64,000 bases of DNA from Sporomusa silvacetica DSM 10669 (GCF_002257705.1 NZ_LSLK01000117.1:23403-87402), one strand, 5' to 3'. Positions 18,023 through 26,652 are shown, counted from the stretch's first letter. Translations and numbers: made by a program. The notes: generated from the sequence alone by a model not told the origin.

Positions 18023-19905
18023 TAAGCCTATCAGAAAGACAGTTATCGATAGTTCAGGCACCTATTGGTGAAGCCATGCAGGTATTGGCTTCTGCTGGAT
18101 CAGGAAAAACACGTGTGTTAACAGAGAGGGTTCGATATATTTTAGAACATACGAAAAAAGATGGAGTGATTGCGCTTACCTTTACCAATAAAGCGGCTGA
18201 AGAAATGTCATCACGATTGGAAAGTGTCACCGATATTGAAGAGCGTTGTTGGATCGCAACTATACATGCTCTAGCTCAACGCATTTTAGATCAGTATGGA
18301 CATCTGATTGGCCTCCCTTCTGAATTGCAGATATATGAGCGTGATCAGGATAGAAAAGCGGTTTTTTTACAATCTTTACGTGAAAACGGATTCAATATAG
18401 AAGAGTTTTTAAATGGTGATGGCAGCAAAGCAAAAAGCCGGGAACAAATTATTCAAAAATATATGGAGAAATTTTCAATTGTCAAAAGAGAGTTATTATC
18501 AGACGAAGAAATTTGGCAACGATATTCTGGAGAAACCAAGTTTTTGTCCATTTATCACGCTTATCAAAGCGCACTGATTGATAGTGGTGGTATTGATTTT
18601 GATGACATTCTTGTTTATGCACATAAGATATTATTGGAGCATCCTGGATGTGGGAATATTTATCGGGCTAAATACAAACATTTATGTGTTGACGAAGCAC
18701 AAGATTTGAATAAGGCGCAGTATGAGTTTATTAAGGGCTTATGTGGAGAAAAAATCAAAAGCGTATTGATGGTTGGTGATCCTAATCAGATGATATATGG
18801 GTTTAATGGATCATCACATGCATTCCTTTGTCAGTATTTTGTGCAGGATTTTTATCCTCGAATAATAGAGTTGAAACAAAATTATCGCAGTTCAAAATCT
18901 GTTATTTATTTAGCTAATAAGTTGAAACCAGGCTCGCAAGTAGAATCAAATTATGCGCTTGATGGGCACAAAGAAATCATAAAACATTCTGATGAAAATG
19001 CAGAAGCTACATGGATATGCAGCAAAATCAAAGAATTATTGAATAAAAAGAACCACTCTGAGATTGAAGGAGAAATTCTCCTAACAAAAATGGTAGTAAT
19101 TGCTCGCAATCGTTTTGTCTTTAAGGCGCTAGAAGAAAGTTTAACCAAAAATGAAATACCATATGCGCTCAAAAAAGGAGAACGTAAAGCAGAATCGGAC
19201 TCAGTGTTTGGTAAAGTTTTAGATCTAGGAATTCGTGTTCGGTTAAACCCGAAGGATTGGGTTGACGGGAAAAAATTATGTTCAGTTTTAAAAATTCGTC
19301 CCCCAGAACGATGGGGAGATATAGACTTACTTAATAGGCTGGCCAATGAAATCCGTAAATCTGAAATTTTACTACCAGATATTCAAGCGGATTTATTAAA
19401 GGCTATTCACGAGCTTGATCTAGAAAAGCCCAATATTATGAAGTTTTATGGAAAGCTTAAACAGATTGTTGAGAGCCGTCAGGTATGTAATGAATATATA
19501 GAAGAAGTGGAGCGATCTCTCCGGGAACTTGAAGAGTTTAAAGAAAGTTGGGTTACCTTTCGGCGTAAAGGGTTGGGTGAATCATTAACCGCTTTTCGTA
19601 ATGCAATGGCGTTAGGGCAATTATGTGATAATTCGGATCAAGTAGGATTAACATTGAGCACTGTACATACGATGAAGGGGCTAGAGAAAGATATTGTTTT
19701 TCTCATGGGTATGTGCGAAGGCGTTTTCCCTGACTATAGAGCTAGTAGTAAGCAAGAAATTGAAGAAGAACGTAATAATGCTTTTGTCGCAGTGACAAGA
19801 GCAAGAAGATGGATTTATATTACTTATCCATTGCAAAGAATGATGCCATGGGGAGATTCTCGGCTGCAGCAATCTTCTCGGTTCATTAAAGAAATGGAAG
19901 TGTGA
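18019..19905 (+). CDS. gajB: Gabija protein GajB (UvrD/PcrA-like helicase)
   Basis: A 628-residue superfamily 1 helicase. Q-motif LSERQLSIVQAP, Walker A SAGSGKTRVL at about 25-34, TFTNKAAEEMSSR motif Ia, VDEAQDLN motif II, GDPNQMIYGFNG motif III, LKQNYRSS motif IV, and TVHTMKGLEKDIVFL then VAVTRARRWIYI for motifs V and VI. All UvrD motifs are intact. In Gabija it joins the GajA tetramer; it senses DNA ends and drains ATP. It is longer than the type member (about 490), and the extra length lies in the 1B/2B regions. The coding end overlap with gajA implies coupled translation. Confidence 0.9.
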   Translation: MISLSERQLSIVQAPIGEAMQVLASAGSGKTRVLTERVRYILEHTKKDGVIALTFTNKAAEEMSSRLESVTDIEERCWIATIHALAQRILDQYGHLIGLPSELQIYERDQDRKAVFLQSLRENGFNIEEFLNGDGSKAKSREQIIQKYMEKFSIVKRELLSDEEIWQRYSGETKFLSIYHAYQSALIDSGGIDFDDILVYAHKILLEHPGCGNIYRAKYKHLCVDEAQDLNKAQYEFIKGLCGEKIKSVLMVGDPNQMIYGFNGSSHAFLCQYFVQDFYPRIIELKQNYRSSKSVIYLANKLKPGSQVESNYALDGHKEIIKHSDENAEATWICSKIKELLNKKNHSEIEGEILLTKMVVIARNRFVFKALEESLTKNEIPYALKKGERKAESDSVFGKVLDLGIRVRLNPKDWVDGKKLCSVLKIRPPERWGDIDLLNRLANEIRKSEILLPDIQADLLKAIHELDLEKPNIMKFYGKLKQIVESRQVCNEYIEEVERSLRELEEFKESWVTFRRKGLGESLTAFRNAMALGQLCDNSDQVGLTLSTVHTMKGLEKDIVFLMGMCEGVFPDYRASSKQEIEEERNNAFVAVTRARRWIYITYPLQRMMPWGDSRLQQSSRFIKEMEV

Positions 19906-20432
19906 TTTGACGGGCCACCTGCAATTAAAAATTATTTGTTAGGGTATTTGCGGTCCAAGATTTATAGTATCTAGCCTTGTCCAGTTATGTGAAATGGATT
20001 CAATAGCATCGGTTTGTCTTGTGCAATAAACTTGAATCTGTATACGTTAACAATGTGGATTTAGATTAAAAGATAAGAATTAAATTTAGTTATAATATAA
20101 AAATGTAGTTATATATTATAATTCTGACAAAGCCTTACAGATATACTGTAAAGCCCTTATAAAGGATCGTAAAAAAACAGTACTGATGGATGTCAGTGCC
20201 GGTCTGATGATGGTTCCAAAATAATTAGTGTATCGACATGGCCGACATGTCCTACGATTTCCAAGGTATGACCAAAACCCTATAGATATAAGGTTATGTC
20301 TATTTTCTAATTTTTAGAGACATATAGGACGTCAATTTAATAGTTTGTAATCCATTTAGAGCCATTCGGTTTACTTCCGGTTGGCTCTATTTCATATTTC
20401 TTATCAAAATCTAAATGAAAAGAGGAAGGAAC
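19906..20432. other. 527-bp regulatory gap with several dyads
   Basis: No gene seen. It holds TTACAG-ATATA-CTGTAA (20135-20151), ACATG-GCCGA-CATGT near 20236, and a stronger hairpin at 20358-20388 (AGAGCCA, CGG, loop, CCG, TGGCTCT) followed by ATTTCATATTTC. AT-rich TTAAATTTAGTTATAATA at about 20080 could be a promoter. These look like operators and a leader hairpin for the DUF932 operon. Confidence 0.4.
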
Positions 20433-21545
20433 ATGAAACAAGGCAGAACCATTATTCAATTAGCACAGGAGCTAGAACGTCAGAGATTGGCAAGAAAAGA
20501 CTATCTTGCCGACACCCGTAATCTTGAGGTAGAAACTGATAACGGAATTAGTAGATTAACTCTAGGTATGGACAACGCGACAGAATCCTTTATTCTAAAC
20601 GAATTAGCGCATAAGCAACTTGCTGATCGTTTGCAGATACCCCAACGCTACTACAACAAAATGCGTACAGAATACCCCGAATTGTTGGATGATAACATTA
20701 ATAGCTGGTTTAACAAATCGCACGAACGCAGAATGCTCCGGACTTTAGATGGCAATGTCAGAGCTTTTTTAAGTGACCGTTATCGCCGGTTAGACAACCT
20801 CGAATTGGCTGATGCGGTATTGCCAATCATTAATGAAATGAAAAGTGCTGAAATCATGTCCAGTCAAATTACCGAGACTCATATGTATATCAAGGTTATC
20901 AATAAAAAGCTTAAAGCAGAAGTGGCTATTGGCGATGTTGTTCAAGCAGGCATTGTCATATCTAACTCAGAGGTAGGTCTAGGCAGTTTAAAAGTAGAGC
21001 CGTTGTTGTACCGTCTAGTTTGCAAGAATGGATTAATCGTTAAAGACTATGCGCAAAAACGCTATCATGTTGGCAAACAAATCGAAAGTGAGGACAGTGC
21101 CTATGAAATCTTTTCCGATGAAACCCTAGCTCAAGATGATAAAGCCTTCTTCATGAAAGTACAGGACACAGTTAGAACTGCGATTGATGAAGTGAAATTC
21201 AATTTATCGGTAGAAAAACTAAGCGGTACCATGTATGAATCAACTGGCCCTGATCCGGTTAAAACAGTTGAAATATTAGCTGACCAATATATCCTTAATC
21301 AAAATGAACGCGGCAGTATATTACGGCACTTTATTATGGAAGGAGATAATAGTAAATATGGTTTAATCAATGCTGTAACCAGAGCTTCACAAGATATCGA
21401 AGATTATACAAGGGCAACCGATTTAGAGCGTCTGGGAGGGGAACTGCTTTCCCTATCAGCAGGGAAAAACAAATTGATTATGCCACCCATTCATTCTGTC
21501 GAAAAAAACATTACTAATGTAATACCGCTAGAAATGGCTAGATAA
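20433..21545 (+). CDS. DUF932-family phage/plasmid protein
   Basis: A 370-residue DUF932 protein of the kind found in phages and plasmids next to recombination genes. It shows LAHKQLADRLQIPQRYYNKM and RAFLSDRYRRLDN, typical of the family's N-terminal half, and KVEPLLYRLVCKNG later. Biochemistry is unknown. The ATG at 20433 is preferred over 20415 because GAGGAAGGA precedes it. It leads a four-gene run (DUF932, small protein, RecB-like nuclease, ERF) that resembles a phage single-strand annealing cassette. Confidence 0.8.
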   Translation: MKQGRTIIQLAQELERQRLARKDYLADTRNLEVETDNGISRLTLGMDNATESFILNELAHKQLADRLQIPQRYYNKMRTEYPELLDDNINSWFNKSHERRMLRTLDGNVRAFLSDRYRRLDNLELADAVLPIINEMKSAEIMSSQITETHMYIKVINKKLKAEVAIGDVVQAGIVISNSEVGLGSLKVEPLLYRLVCKNGLIVKDYAQKRYHVGKQIESEDSAYEIFSDETLAQDDKAFFMKVQDTVRTAIDEVKFNLSVEKLSGTMYESTGPDPVKTVEILADQYILNQNERGSILRHFIMEGDNSKYGLINAVTRASQDIEDYTRATDLERLGGELLSLSAGKNKLIMPPIHSVEKNITNVIPLEMAR

Positions 21546-21564
21546 TAACAGGAGCGTGAATAAA

Positions 21565-21912
21565 ATGTTTATTAGTGATTGTTTCGCTTACACAGATATA
21601 GCCGCAGAATTACGCCAACATAAAGAAACCTTCGTCGTAACATTGAAAGCCAAAAATGATACAAATATCAACTTAACTTTAAACTATCTGCAAATTAAAG
21701 TATTGGCCGATGGATTGCGAGCAATAGTTAATCAAGCACCACTAAAAGAATTTGTGGAAACTAACTCCGGCAATCTCCTGGGAGATATAAAGGTGAAGTG
21801 GGATATAGTACAGGCTAATGAAGTCCAGCACAAGGAAGGAGAGGAAGAACTATGCCAGCAAAATATTTTATCTGCTCAGATGGAAGAAGCATCCTTATCA
21901 AAGACTGCTTGA
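21565..21912 (+). CDS. Hypothetical protein between DUF932 and nuclease genes
   Basis: A 115-residue protein of no recognised family, mostly mixed alpha/beta with a hydrophilic tail. The ATG at 21565 suits AGGAG at 21550; GTG at 21556 is too close to it. Its end overlaps the nuclease gene by 61 bases in another frame, so the two are translationally linked. Its place in the cassette suggests a helper of recombination, but nothing in the sequence shows it. Confidence 0.6.
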   Translation: MFISDCFAYTDIAAELRQHKETFVVTLKAKNDTNINLTLNYLQIKVLADGLRAIVNQAPLKEFVETNSGNLLGDIKVKWDIVQANEVQHKEGEEELCQQNILSAQMEEASLSKTA

Positions 21913-22754
21913 CATCTTGCCAAATGAAACAAAGATGTATGTTTCTGCCAACGTTAAGAGCTGTAGCAAAATCGTTAGACAGAGGGCTTAGTGAGCCAAC
22001 AGTAACTGAACTCATTGCTGGAACAAGAGAAATCTACCTAAAAAAGACTGTCGACTATGCGGTAAATCCCCAGGACGTGCTTTATGCTTTGCATGGTTCA
22101 GCATTGCATACTATCAATGAAAATCATACCGAAGGCAATATGCTTACTGAAATACGGCTAAAAGATGATATTACTTCCGGCAAATTTGATTTATATGGTG
22201 AGATACTGGATCAAGACACCGGGGTACTTGGTGATATCAAAGTCACGAGCAGTTATAAAATAATGAAGGCTTTAGGTAAATACAAGGTGAATGTTCCAAC
22301 CAGCGAAGTATATAAAACTGGTTTGAAAAAGGGGGAACCAAAATATAAAAAAGAATGGCGGGATGATGGCGTAAAAGGTATTATAGACTGGGCCATTCAG
22401 CTAAACTACTATCGCATTTTATTGGAACAGCAAGGCTTAGCAGTAAATAAAATAGTGATTCAGGCCATGTGCCGGGATAACAGCTTGCGAATAGCCAACG
22501 AAAGAGGTATTGACCAAGCCATTTATTTGATATCGGTCAATCGCATTAGCAATCGATGGATTATCCGGTATATGCAACACAAAGCTACAGCTTTGCAACA
22601 AGCTTTGCATAGTGGAAATATGCCGTCGATTTGCACGGCCAAGGAACGTTGGCATAACCGGAAATGCTTAGATTATTGTCAGGTATCGGAGCATTGTTCG
22701 TATGGGAAAAAGCTAAAGAACAATGCAATTAAACTCTTAAAAGTCGTGAGCTAA
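21852..22754 (+). CDS. PD-(D/E)XK nuclease-like protein with cysteine clusters (RecB/Cas4-type)
   Basis: A 300-residue protein with features of the RecB/Cas4 nuclease superfamily. An N-terminal C-x2-C-x4-C (CLTSCQMKQRC) and a C-terminal CLDYCQVSEHC cysteine set could hold an Fe-S cluster as in AddB/Cas4. Between them lies an acidic core with the sequence LYGEILDQDTGVLGDIKVTS, matching the D-(x)n-D-x-K nuclease pattern. It would process DNA ends for ERF-mediated annealing. The ATG follows GGAGAGGAAG. It overlaps the preceding gene. The match is by motif layout, so the family is likely rather than certain. Confidence 0.65.
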   Translation: MPAKYFICSDGRSILIKDCLTSCQMKQRCMFLPTLRAVAKSLDRGLSEPTVTELIAGTREIYLKKTVDYAVNPQDVLYALHGSALHTINENHTEGNMLTEIRLKDDITSGKFDLYGEILDQDTGVLGDIKVTSSYKIMKALGKYKVNVPTSEVYKTGLKKGEPKYKKEWRDDGVKGIIDWAIQLNYYRILLEQQGLAVNKIVIQAMCRDNSLRIANERGIDQAIYLISVNRISNRWIIRYMQHKATALQQALHSGNMPSICTAKERWHNRKCLDYCQVSEHCSYGKKLKNNAIKLLKVVS

Positions 22755-22810
22755 GATACTCTATAGATAAGCGTAGGGATGACATGGATATAAGATTTCA
22801 CTATATATAA

Positions 22811-22849
22811 AGGCTTGCTAATCCGCTGTACTGATGGATAAGCAAGCCT
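22811..22849 (+). terminator. Leader hairpin before ERF gene
   Basis: AGGCTTGCTAATCC pairs with GGATAAGCAAGCCT with one A-A mismatch and an 11-base loop, then TCTATTCATTTT. It ends about 12 bases before the ERF ribosome site, so it can act as an attenuator or separate the ERF transcript from upstream genes. Confidence 0.55.
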
Positions 22850-22875
22850 CTATTCATTTTCAGGAGGGAAGCAAG

Positions 22876-23460
22876 ATGAAACAGATTGCTGGTAAATTGG
22901 TTAAAGTTATGGAAGCGTGCAGCACCATTAAAAAGAACGGAATCAATGACTTTCACCACTATAAATATGCTACTTCGGCTGACGTATTGGAAAAAGTCAA
23001 TGCGTCCTTGGTAAAGCATAACATAGCATCCATCGTATTGCCGGAAGTAATAGCCAACAGTGACGTTATGAATAACAAAGGAAATATCGAGCATTTGGTG
23101 ATCGTGAAAGTAAATATTACGCTAATTGATACGGACAGTGGGGAACAGATTGAATTGTCCGGTATTGGCAGTGGCCAGGATAGTGGTGATAAAGCTGTGA
23201 TGAAAGCGCAGACAGCTGCTATTAAATATGCATATATGCTTAGTTTGGCTATTAGTACGAATGACGATCCGGAAGCAGATCGCAAGACAGATGAAGGCAT
23301 GTATGTGACAGATATGGAGAAAAGCCCAAGTGGTAGTGGCAACCTCATATGCAGTGACTGCGGAACCAAAATCACTGCTGGTATCATGAAAGTATCGATG
23401 AATAGATTCGGTAGACAACTATGTATTAATTGCCAGAAAAAATTACAGGGGGTAGCATAA
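22876..23460 (+). CDS. erf: ERF-family single-strand annealing protein
   Basis: A 194-residue ERF (essential recombination function, as in P22) protein. The signature GSGQDSGDKAVMKAQTAAIK and YATSADVLEKVNASL are characteristic of the ERF core. The C-terminal 40 residues add a zinc-ribbon like CSDCGTKITAG...CINCQKK, seen in some phage ERFs. It pairs complementary single strands during phage recombination. The ATG at 22876 has AGGAGGG upstream; an in-frame ATG at 22834 lies in the hairpin and has none. It is the last gene in the recombination cassette. Confidence 0.9.
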   Translation: MKQIAGKLVKVMEACSTIKKNGINDFHHYKYATSADVLEKVNASLVKHNIASIVLPEVIANSDVMNNKGNIEHLVIVKVNITLIDTDSGEQIELSGIGSGQDSGDKAVMKAQTAAIKYAYMLSLAISTNDDPEADRKTDEGMYVTDMEKSPSGSGNLICSDCGTKITAGIMKVSMNRFGRQLCINCQKKLQGVA

Positions 23461-23492
23461 ATTATGCGGATAGAAAAATAACCGTTCAGGAA

Positions 23493-23532
23493 ATCGGCAT
23501 TATTTATGCCGATAGCGGCATTATCTATGCGA
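23493..23532. promoter_or_regulatory. Two-site operator-like inverted repeat
   Basis: ATCGGCAT-TATTT-ATGCCGAT (23493-23513) is a perfect 8-bp dyad. A degenerate second copy GCGGCATTATCTATGCGA follows at 23515-23532. Tandem copies 40-80 bases ahead of the XRE-type gene at 23573 look like its own operator. Confidence 0.55.
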
Positions 23533-23572
23533 CTTAGAGACGGTAATTTTATGTAATAATGACAATAGATAA

Positions 23573-23872
23573 ATGCTCTGGTTGGAGATGAGCGATATTT
23601 TTACATTTAAGTATAAGCAAATCGGTAGAAAAGTGGCGTATTATCGTCGACTAAAAAATCTAACCCAGGAAGAACTGGCAAGACGAATTAATATTAGCGT
23701 AAGTTCTTTAGGCAAAATTGAGCGGGGAAAATACAACAACAATATTTCCCTTTCTATTTTGCTAGCCATTGCCGAAGGACTTAATATCGATCTTGCTATG
23801 TTAGTTACGTTTGACGCCAGAGAAAAAACACTGGAATGGCAAATAACAGACCCTAACCAAAAGATAAACTAA
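23573..23872 (+). CDS. XRE-family helix-turn-helix regulator
   Basis: A Cro/CI-type repressor of up to 99 residues. The HTH runs LKNLTQEELARRINISVSSLGKIERGKYNN and is followed by a short helical tail. The start is unclear: ATG at 23573 has no clear ribosome site, ATG at 23588 overlaps GGAG. It is preceded by the duplicated palindrome at 23493 and follows the ERF block, a common repressor position on phage-derived islands. Confidence 0.8.
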   Translation: MLWLEMSDIFTFKYKQIGRKVAYYRRLKNLTQEELARRINISVSSLGKIERGKYNNNISLSILLAIAEGLNIDLAMLVTFDAREKTLEWQITDPNQKIN

Positions 23873-23927
23873 AACAGTGATTGTTGTAGGCCGTGAAAGA
23901 AAAAATAAAAGACAGGAGCGTAACAAA

Positions 23928-24347
23928 ATGAAAAAATTAACAGGATTACTTATGGCGTTTTGTATTTTAATGTCGACAGCAAATGTGGCATGCGCAATGT
24001 CCCAAAGTCAATTGGAAAACATCAGGCAAAACATGTCCAATGAATTAGCCAATACCGAAGAAGTATCTTATTATGACTTAGCAAACAATCCAGAGGCTTA
24101 TGTCGATAAAACAGTTAAGTTCACGGGAACTCTTATTGGAACAGATGATCCAAGGTTCATGTTGCAAGATGGTGATGGTAATAGGTTTGTAGTAAATGTA
24201 GCAGCATTTTATAAATTAAATCTCAATACAGAATATCAAGTAAGCGCAATCTTTAGAAAGATGGTTATAACTTCAGATGGTAAGAATGTTGCTGTATTTA
24301 CCTATGAAAAGGCGCATCTACCTTATCTCAGCGAGTACGGACTATAA
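23928..24347 (+). CDS. Secreted OB-fold-like protein
   Basis: A 139-residue protein with a Sec signal peptide (KKLTGLLMAFCILMSTANVACA, cut near residue 22). The mature part has VKFTGTLIGTDDPRFMLQDGDGNRFVVNV, the alternating pattern of a small beta-barrel (tRNA-anti/YdeI-like OB fold). The start after GACAGGAGCG is preferred over an upstream ATG. It is the first of three small genes with envelope-type features; none has an assigned function. Confidence 0.7.
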   Translation: MKKLTGLLMAFCILMSTANVACAMSQSQLENIRQNMSNELANTEEVSYYDLANNPEAYVDKTVKFTGTLIGTDDPRFMLQDGDGNRFVVNVAAFYKLNLNTEYQVSAIFRKMVITSDGKNVAVFTYEKAHLPYLSEYGL

Positions 24348-24411
24348 GGCGTTTTTGTTCTTTCTATTAAATAAGCATACAATTTACGGTTTATCAAGGA
24401 GGTTAATTATT

Positions 24412-24846
24412 ATGGCTAAAATATGCAAACAATGCAGTACGGAATTAGAGGCTAGCGCTAAATTATGTCCTAAGTGCGGAACAAATCAGGAACAAATAGG
24501 ACAAGTGGTTCTGTCAAATCATACAGATATGGTTCCGACAGTTGAGGTGTTGAGGGAAAGCAGCTTTGTTGGCTGTTTATTAAGTTATAGGGTATTTGTA
24601 GATAACAAGGAAATCGGTAGGCTCAAAAATGGTGAAAAGAAGCGATTCCAACTTAAGCCGGGACTACATGAGATGTATATAAAGGTAAACTGGAGCTGGT
24701 TCTCTAGTCCGAAGGAATCTTTTTTATTGAAAGACTTCGTGAAATTTAGCTGTAAGCCCAAGGTCGGATTTTTTGGATCGGTTATTAAAATACCATATTA
24801 TTCGCTTTTTAAAAGGCACAAATTCGTTTCTTTGAAGGAGTCATAA
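24412..24846 (+). CDS. Zinc-ribbon hypothetical protein
   Basis: A 144-residue protein that begins with a double zinc-ribbon (CKQCSTELEASAKLCPKCG: two CxxC pairs). The rest is beta-rich, with YRVFVDNKEIGRLKNGEKKRFQLKPG, a pattern of membrane-adjacent or PEGA-like domains in which a surface parameter is presented on a sheet. It has no membrane segment. AAGGAGG precedes the ATG at 24412. A decayed copy of its 3' half lies at 25343. Confidence 0.65.
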   Translation: MAKICKQCSTELEASAKLCPKCGTNQEQIGQVVLSNHTDMVPTVEVLRESSFVGCLLSYRVFVDNKEIGRLKNGEKKRFQLKPGLHEMYIKVNWSWFSSPKESFLLKDFVKFSCKPKVGFFGSVIKIPYYSLFKRHKFVSLKES

Positions 24847-24890
24847 ATGTAGATGACTAATTTATTTAATAAGTGGATGGGGGAATTTCG

Positions 24891-25298
24891 TTGAAACTAA
24901 TAAAAAGATTATTTTGTAGCTTGATGATTCTAATGGTGTTGTTGACAGTTTCTAATGTAACTTATGCAAAAGAAAAATCTGATATGGAAATTGCTCAAGA
25001 ATTACTTTATGGTAAATGGGCAAAACCTAATTCTAGTTGGATTAAGTACGAGTTCAATGAAAATAATATCAAAATCCTAGATATACGTGAAGTCAATCCG
25101 ATGGGAGAAAGCAAAATTAAAGTATCGATAAAAGCAAGTAATGGTAATTGGTCTACAAACGATATACTATGTTGGACTAGATTGGAAAACCAAAAGTATC
25201 GTATGTATATTATTCGCAGAAACAATCTCGGTAATGAGGTCCAAGGCGAAGATTGTGGAGTAAATTATATGAAAGTATATTGGGAAGACCGAGACTGA
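24891..25298 (+). CDS. Secreted small protein with TTG start
   Basis: A 135-residue protein with signal peptide KLIKRLFCSLMILMVLLTVSNVTYA and a mature part rich in charged and aromatic residues. The TTG at 24891 is chosen because GGATGGGGGAA lies at the right distance and the signal peptide then starts properly; the in-frame GTG at 24873 has none. The mature domain (YGKWAKPNSSWIKYEFNEN) resembles small lipocalin-like secreted proteins, but no family is recognised. Confidence 0.6.
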   Translation: MKLIKRLFCSLMILMVLLTVSNVTYAKEKSDMEIAQELLYGKWAKPNSSWIKYEFNENNIKILDIREVNPMGESKIKVSIKASNGNWSTNDILCWTRLENQKYRMYIIRRNNLGNEVQGEDCGVNYMKVYWEDRD

Positions 25299-25342
25299 AG
25301 CTAAAGGCCTAATGATGATTGAGACTTTATATTTACTTGAGT

Positions 25343-25402
25343 CGGGACTACATCAAATGTAATAAAGCGTAGCTATAACAGGTTAGTTAGTCCGAAAGAA
25401 TA
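25343..25402 (+). pseudogene. Decayed copy of part of the zinc-ribbon gene
   Basis: Bases 25343-25402 match about 24659-24723 of the zinc-ribbon gene, with shared blocks GGGACTACAT and CTAGTCCGAA (written TTAGTCCGAA here). Stops interrupt it. A tandem duplication of this gene has mostly been erased. Confidence 0.6.
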
Positions 25403-25424
25403 TCGAAAAATTTCATAATACATA

Positions 25425-25467
25425 CAAAAAAGCCAACTAAGAATGAAAATTCCTAGTTGGCTTTTTT
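25425..25467. terminator. Bidirectional terminator
   Basis: AAAAAAGCCAACTA and TAGTTGGCTTTTTT form a stem with a mismatch near the loop. Flanking A and T runs suit both directions. Confidence 0.8.
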
Positions 25468-25491
25468 ATTTGAACTTAAGGGGGGCCGGTT

Positions 25492-25893
25492 GTGAGTGGT
25501 ACAGATTCGCTAAAAACCATACTGGCAGATTGCTTGAGGGAAACAAGCAATGGTTATACAGTAGATGCATTACTGAAGGAATTTCCAACAATGCAGGAGC
25601 TAATGAATGCAACCGAAGAAGAAATGATGCTGGTTAAAGGTATCGGAACGGTTAAAGCCAAGCAATTATCAGCAATCTTGCGTTTTGTTCACTGTGTACA
25701 GTGCAATCAGGAGGGATAGCCGGGTAAAAATTCGCACGCCTAAAGATATATACGATTTGGTGGAGGAGAATTGGAATATCTTACTATAGAACAGTTTGTT
25801 GTAGTAGGTCTAAGTACTAAAAATCATGTGATTGTTCGGCATACGGTATCTATTGGTAGCTTATATGCAAGTATTGTGTGTGAATGTCGATGA
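25492..25893 (+). pseudogene. radC: Broken radC-like gene
   Basis: The first frame (25492-25719) gives the helix-hairpin-helix domain (LVKGIGTVKAKQL, 75 aa). A second piece in another frame gives VKIRTPKDIYDLVEE, then ELEYLTIEQFVVVGLSTKNHV and HTVSIGSLYASIV, the start of the RadC MPN domain, ending before the catalytic HxH motif. At least two frame breaks and loss of the C-terminus make it a relic. It differs from the intact radC at 14721. Confidence 0.8.
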
Positions 25894-26202
25894 ATTTCTT
25901 TACCACTTGATACTGAATTAGTTTACCAGTAGTGATATTGAAAAAGTTTACCACTTAGCCCCTAAATATAGGGAAATACTGATTAAGCAGAATTTCCCTG
26001 TATTTAACCTTGATTGGAATACTCTGCTCGGTAAGGATGCTCAGAGTTCATGTTTAATACATGAGATCTAAAGGAAGCGTATGATATTTTGTGTAAATGA
26101 TTTTGGTGAAAAGCACATTAATAGCTTACTTAGCTTCTGCTGTTAGTCAGCAAATTACCGTCTTAATATATCCATAGTCTGCTAACAGTTTCCGATTCTA
26201 AT
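25894..26202. other. 309-bp gap with short repeats and a hairpin
   Basis: Three TTTACCA repeats occur near 25900, 25922 and 25947, the last two reading GTTTACCAGT and GTTTACCACT. A 14-base stem (AAATATAGGGAAAT with ATTTCCCTGTATTT, one mismatch) spans 25964-26005. The repeats look like an IS end remnant. No gene seen. Confidence 0.4.
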
Positions 26203-26652
26203 TCAAGGCTGTCCATCATTTTGTTGCGCGGGAACCGCCGCCTTTATCTGACCACGAATAAAGTAGCTACCCTGTGCCTTGACGAGAAGCCGTTGCCGTT
26301 TATCCCGAATTTCAGCTTCTGTAATTATAGTATCTTTTCCTTTGTGGATAATCCGTCCTGATGCGGTAAGCATATTTCCCTTTTTTGAATTTGTGATGAA
26401 TCTTATATTAATATCACTTGTGACAACTAGATTGCCGGTAGTTAAGCCAGCGATTCCCATGACTGAATCAACCAAAGTGAATAATGAACCCCCATGAACA
26501 AAGCCGTAAACATTGGTATGTATCTCGCTGGCTATCGGCATAGTTAAAGTAACTTCGCCAACATCAAGGGCAGATATATGAATATCCATCATTGATGACA
26601 GTGGGTTGTCCTTAAAAATTTCTTCGATTCGATTCTTCAACCATATTTCCAT
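26203..26652 (-). CDS. PaaI-like hotdog thioesterase
   Basis: A 149-residue hotdog-fold acyl-CoA thioesterase of the PaaI/YbgC type. VYGFVHGGSLFTLVDSVMGIA carries the conserved HGG..f..l.D signature with the catalytic Asp. It would hydrolyse acyl-CoA esters such as aromatic or medium-chain CoAs. GGGGGTAT precedes the ATG at 26652. It faces away from the catabolic cluster and may remove stalled acyl-CoA, though linkage is by position only. C-terminal residues QQNDGQP are an unusual hydrophilic tail. Confidence 0.85.
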   Translation of the reverse strand: MEIWLKNRIEEIFKDNPLSSMMDIHISALDVGEVTLTMPIASEIHTNVYGFVHGGSLFTLVDSVMGIAGLTTGNLVVTSDINIRFITNSKKGNMLTASGRIIHKGKDTIITEAEIRDKRQRLLVKAQGSYFIRGQIKAAVPAQQNDGQP

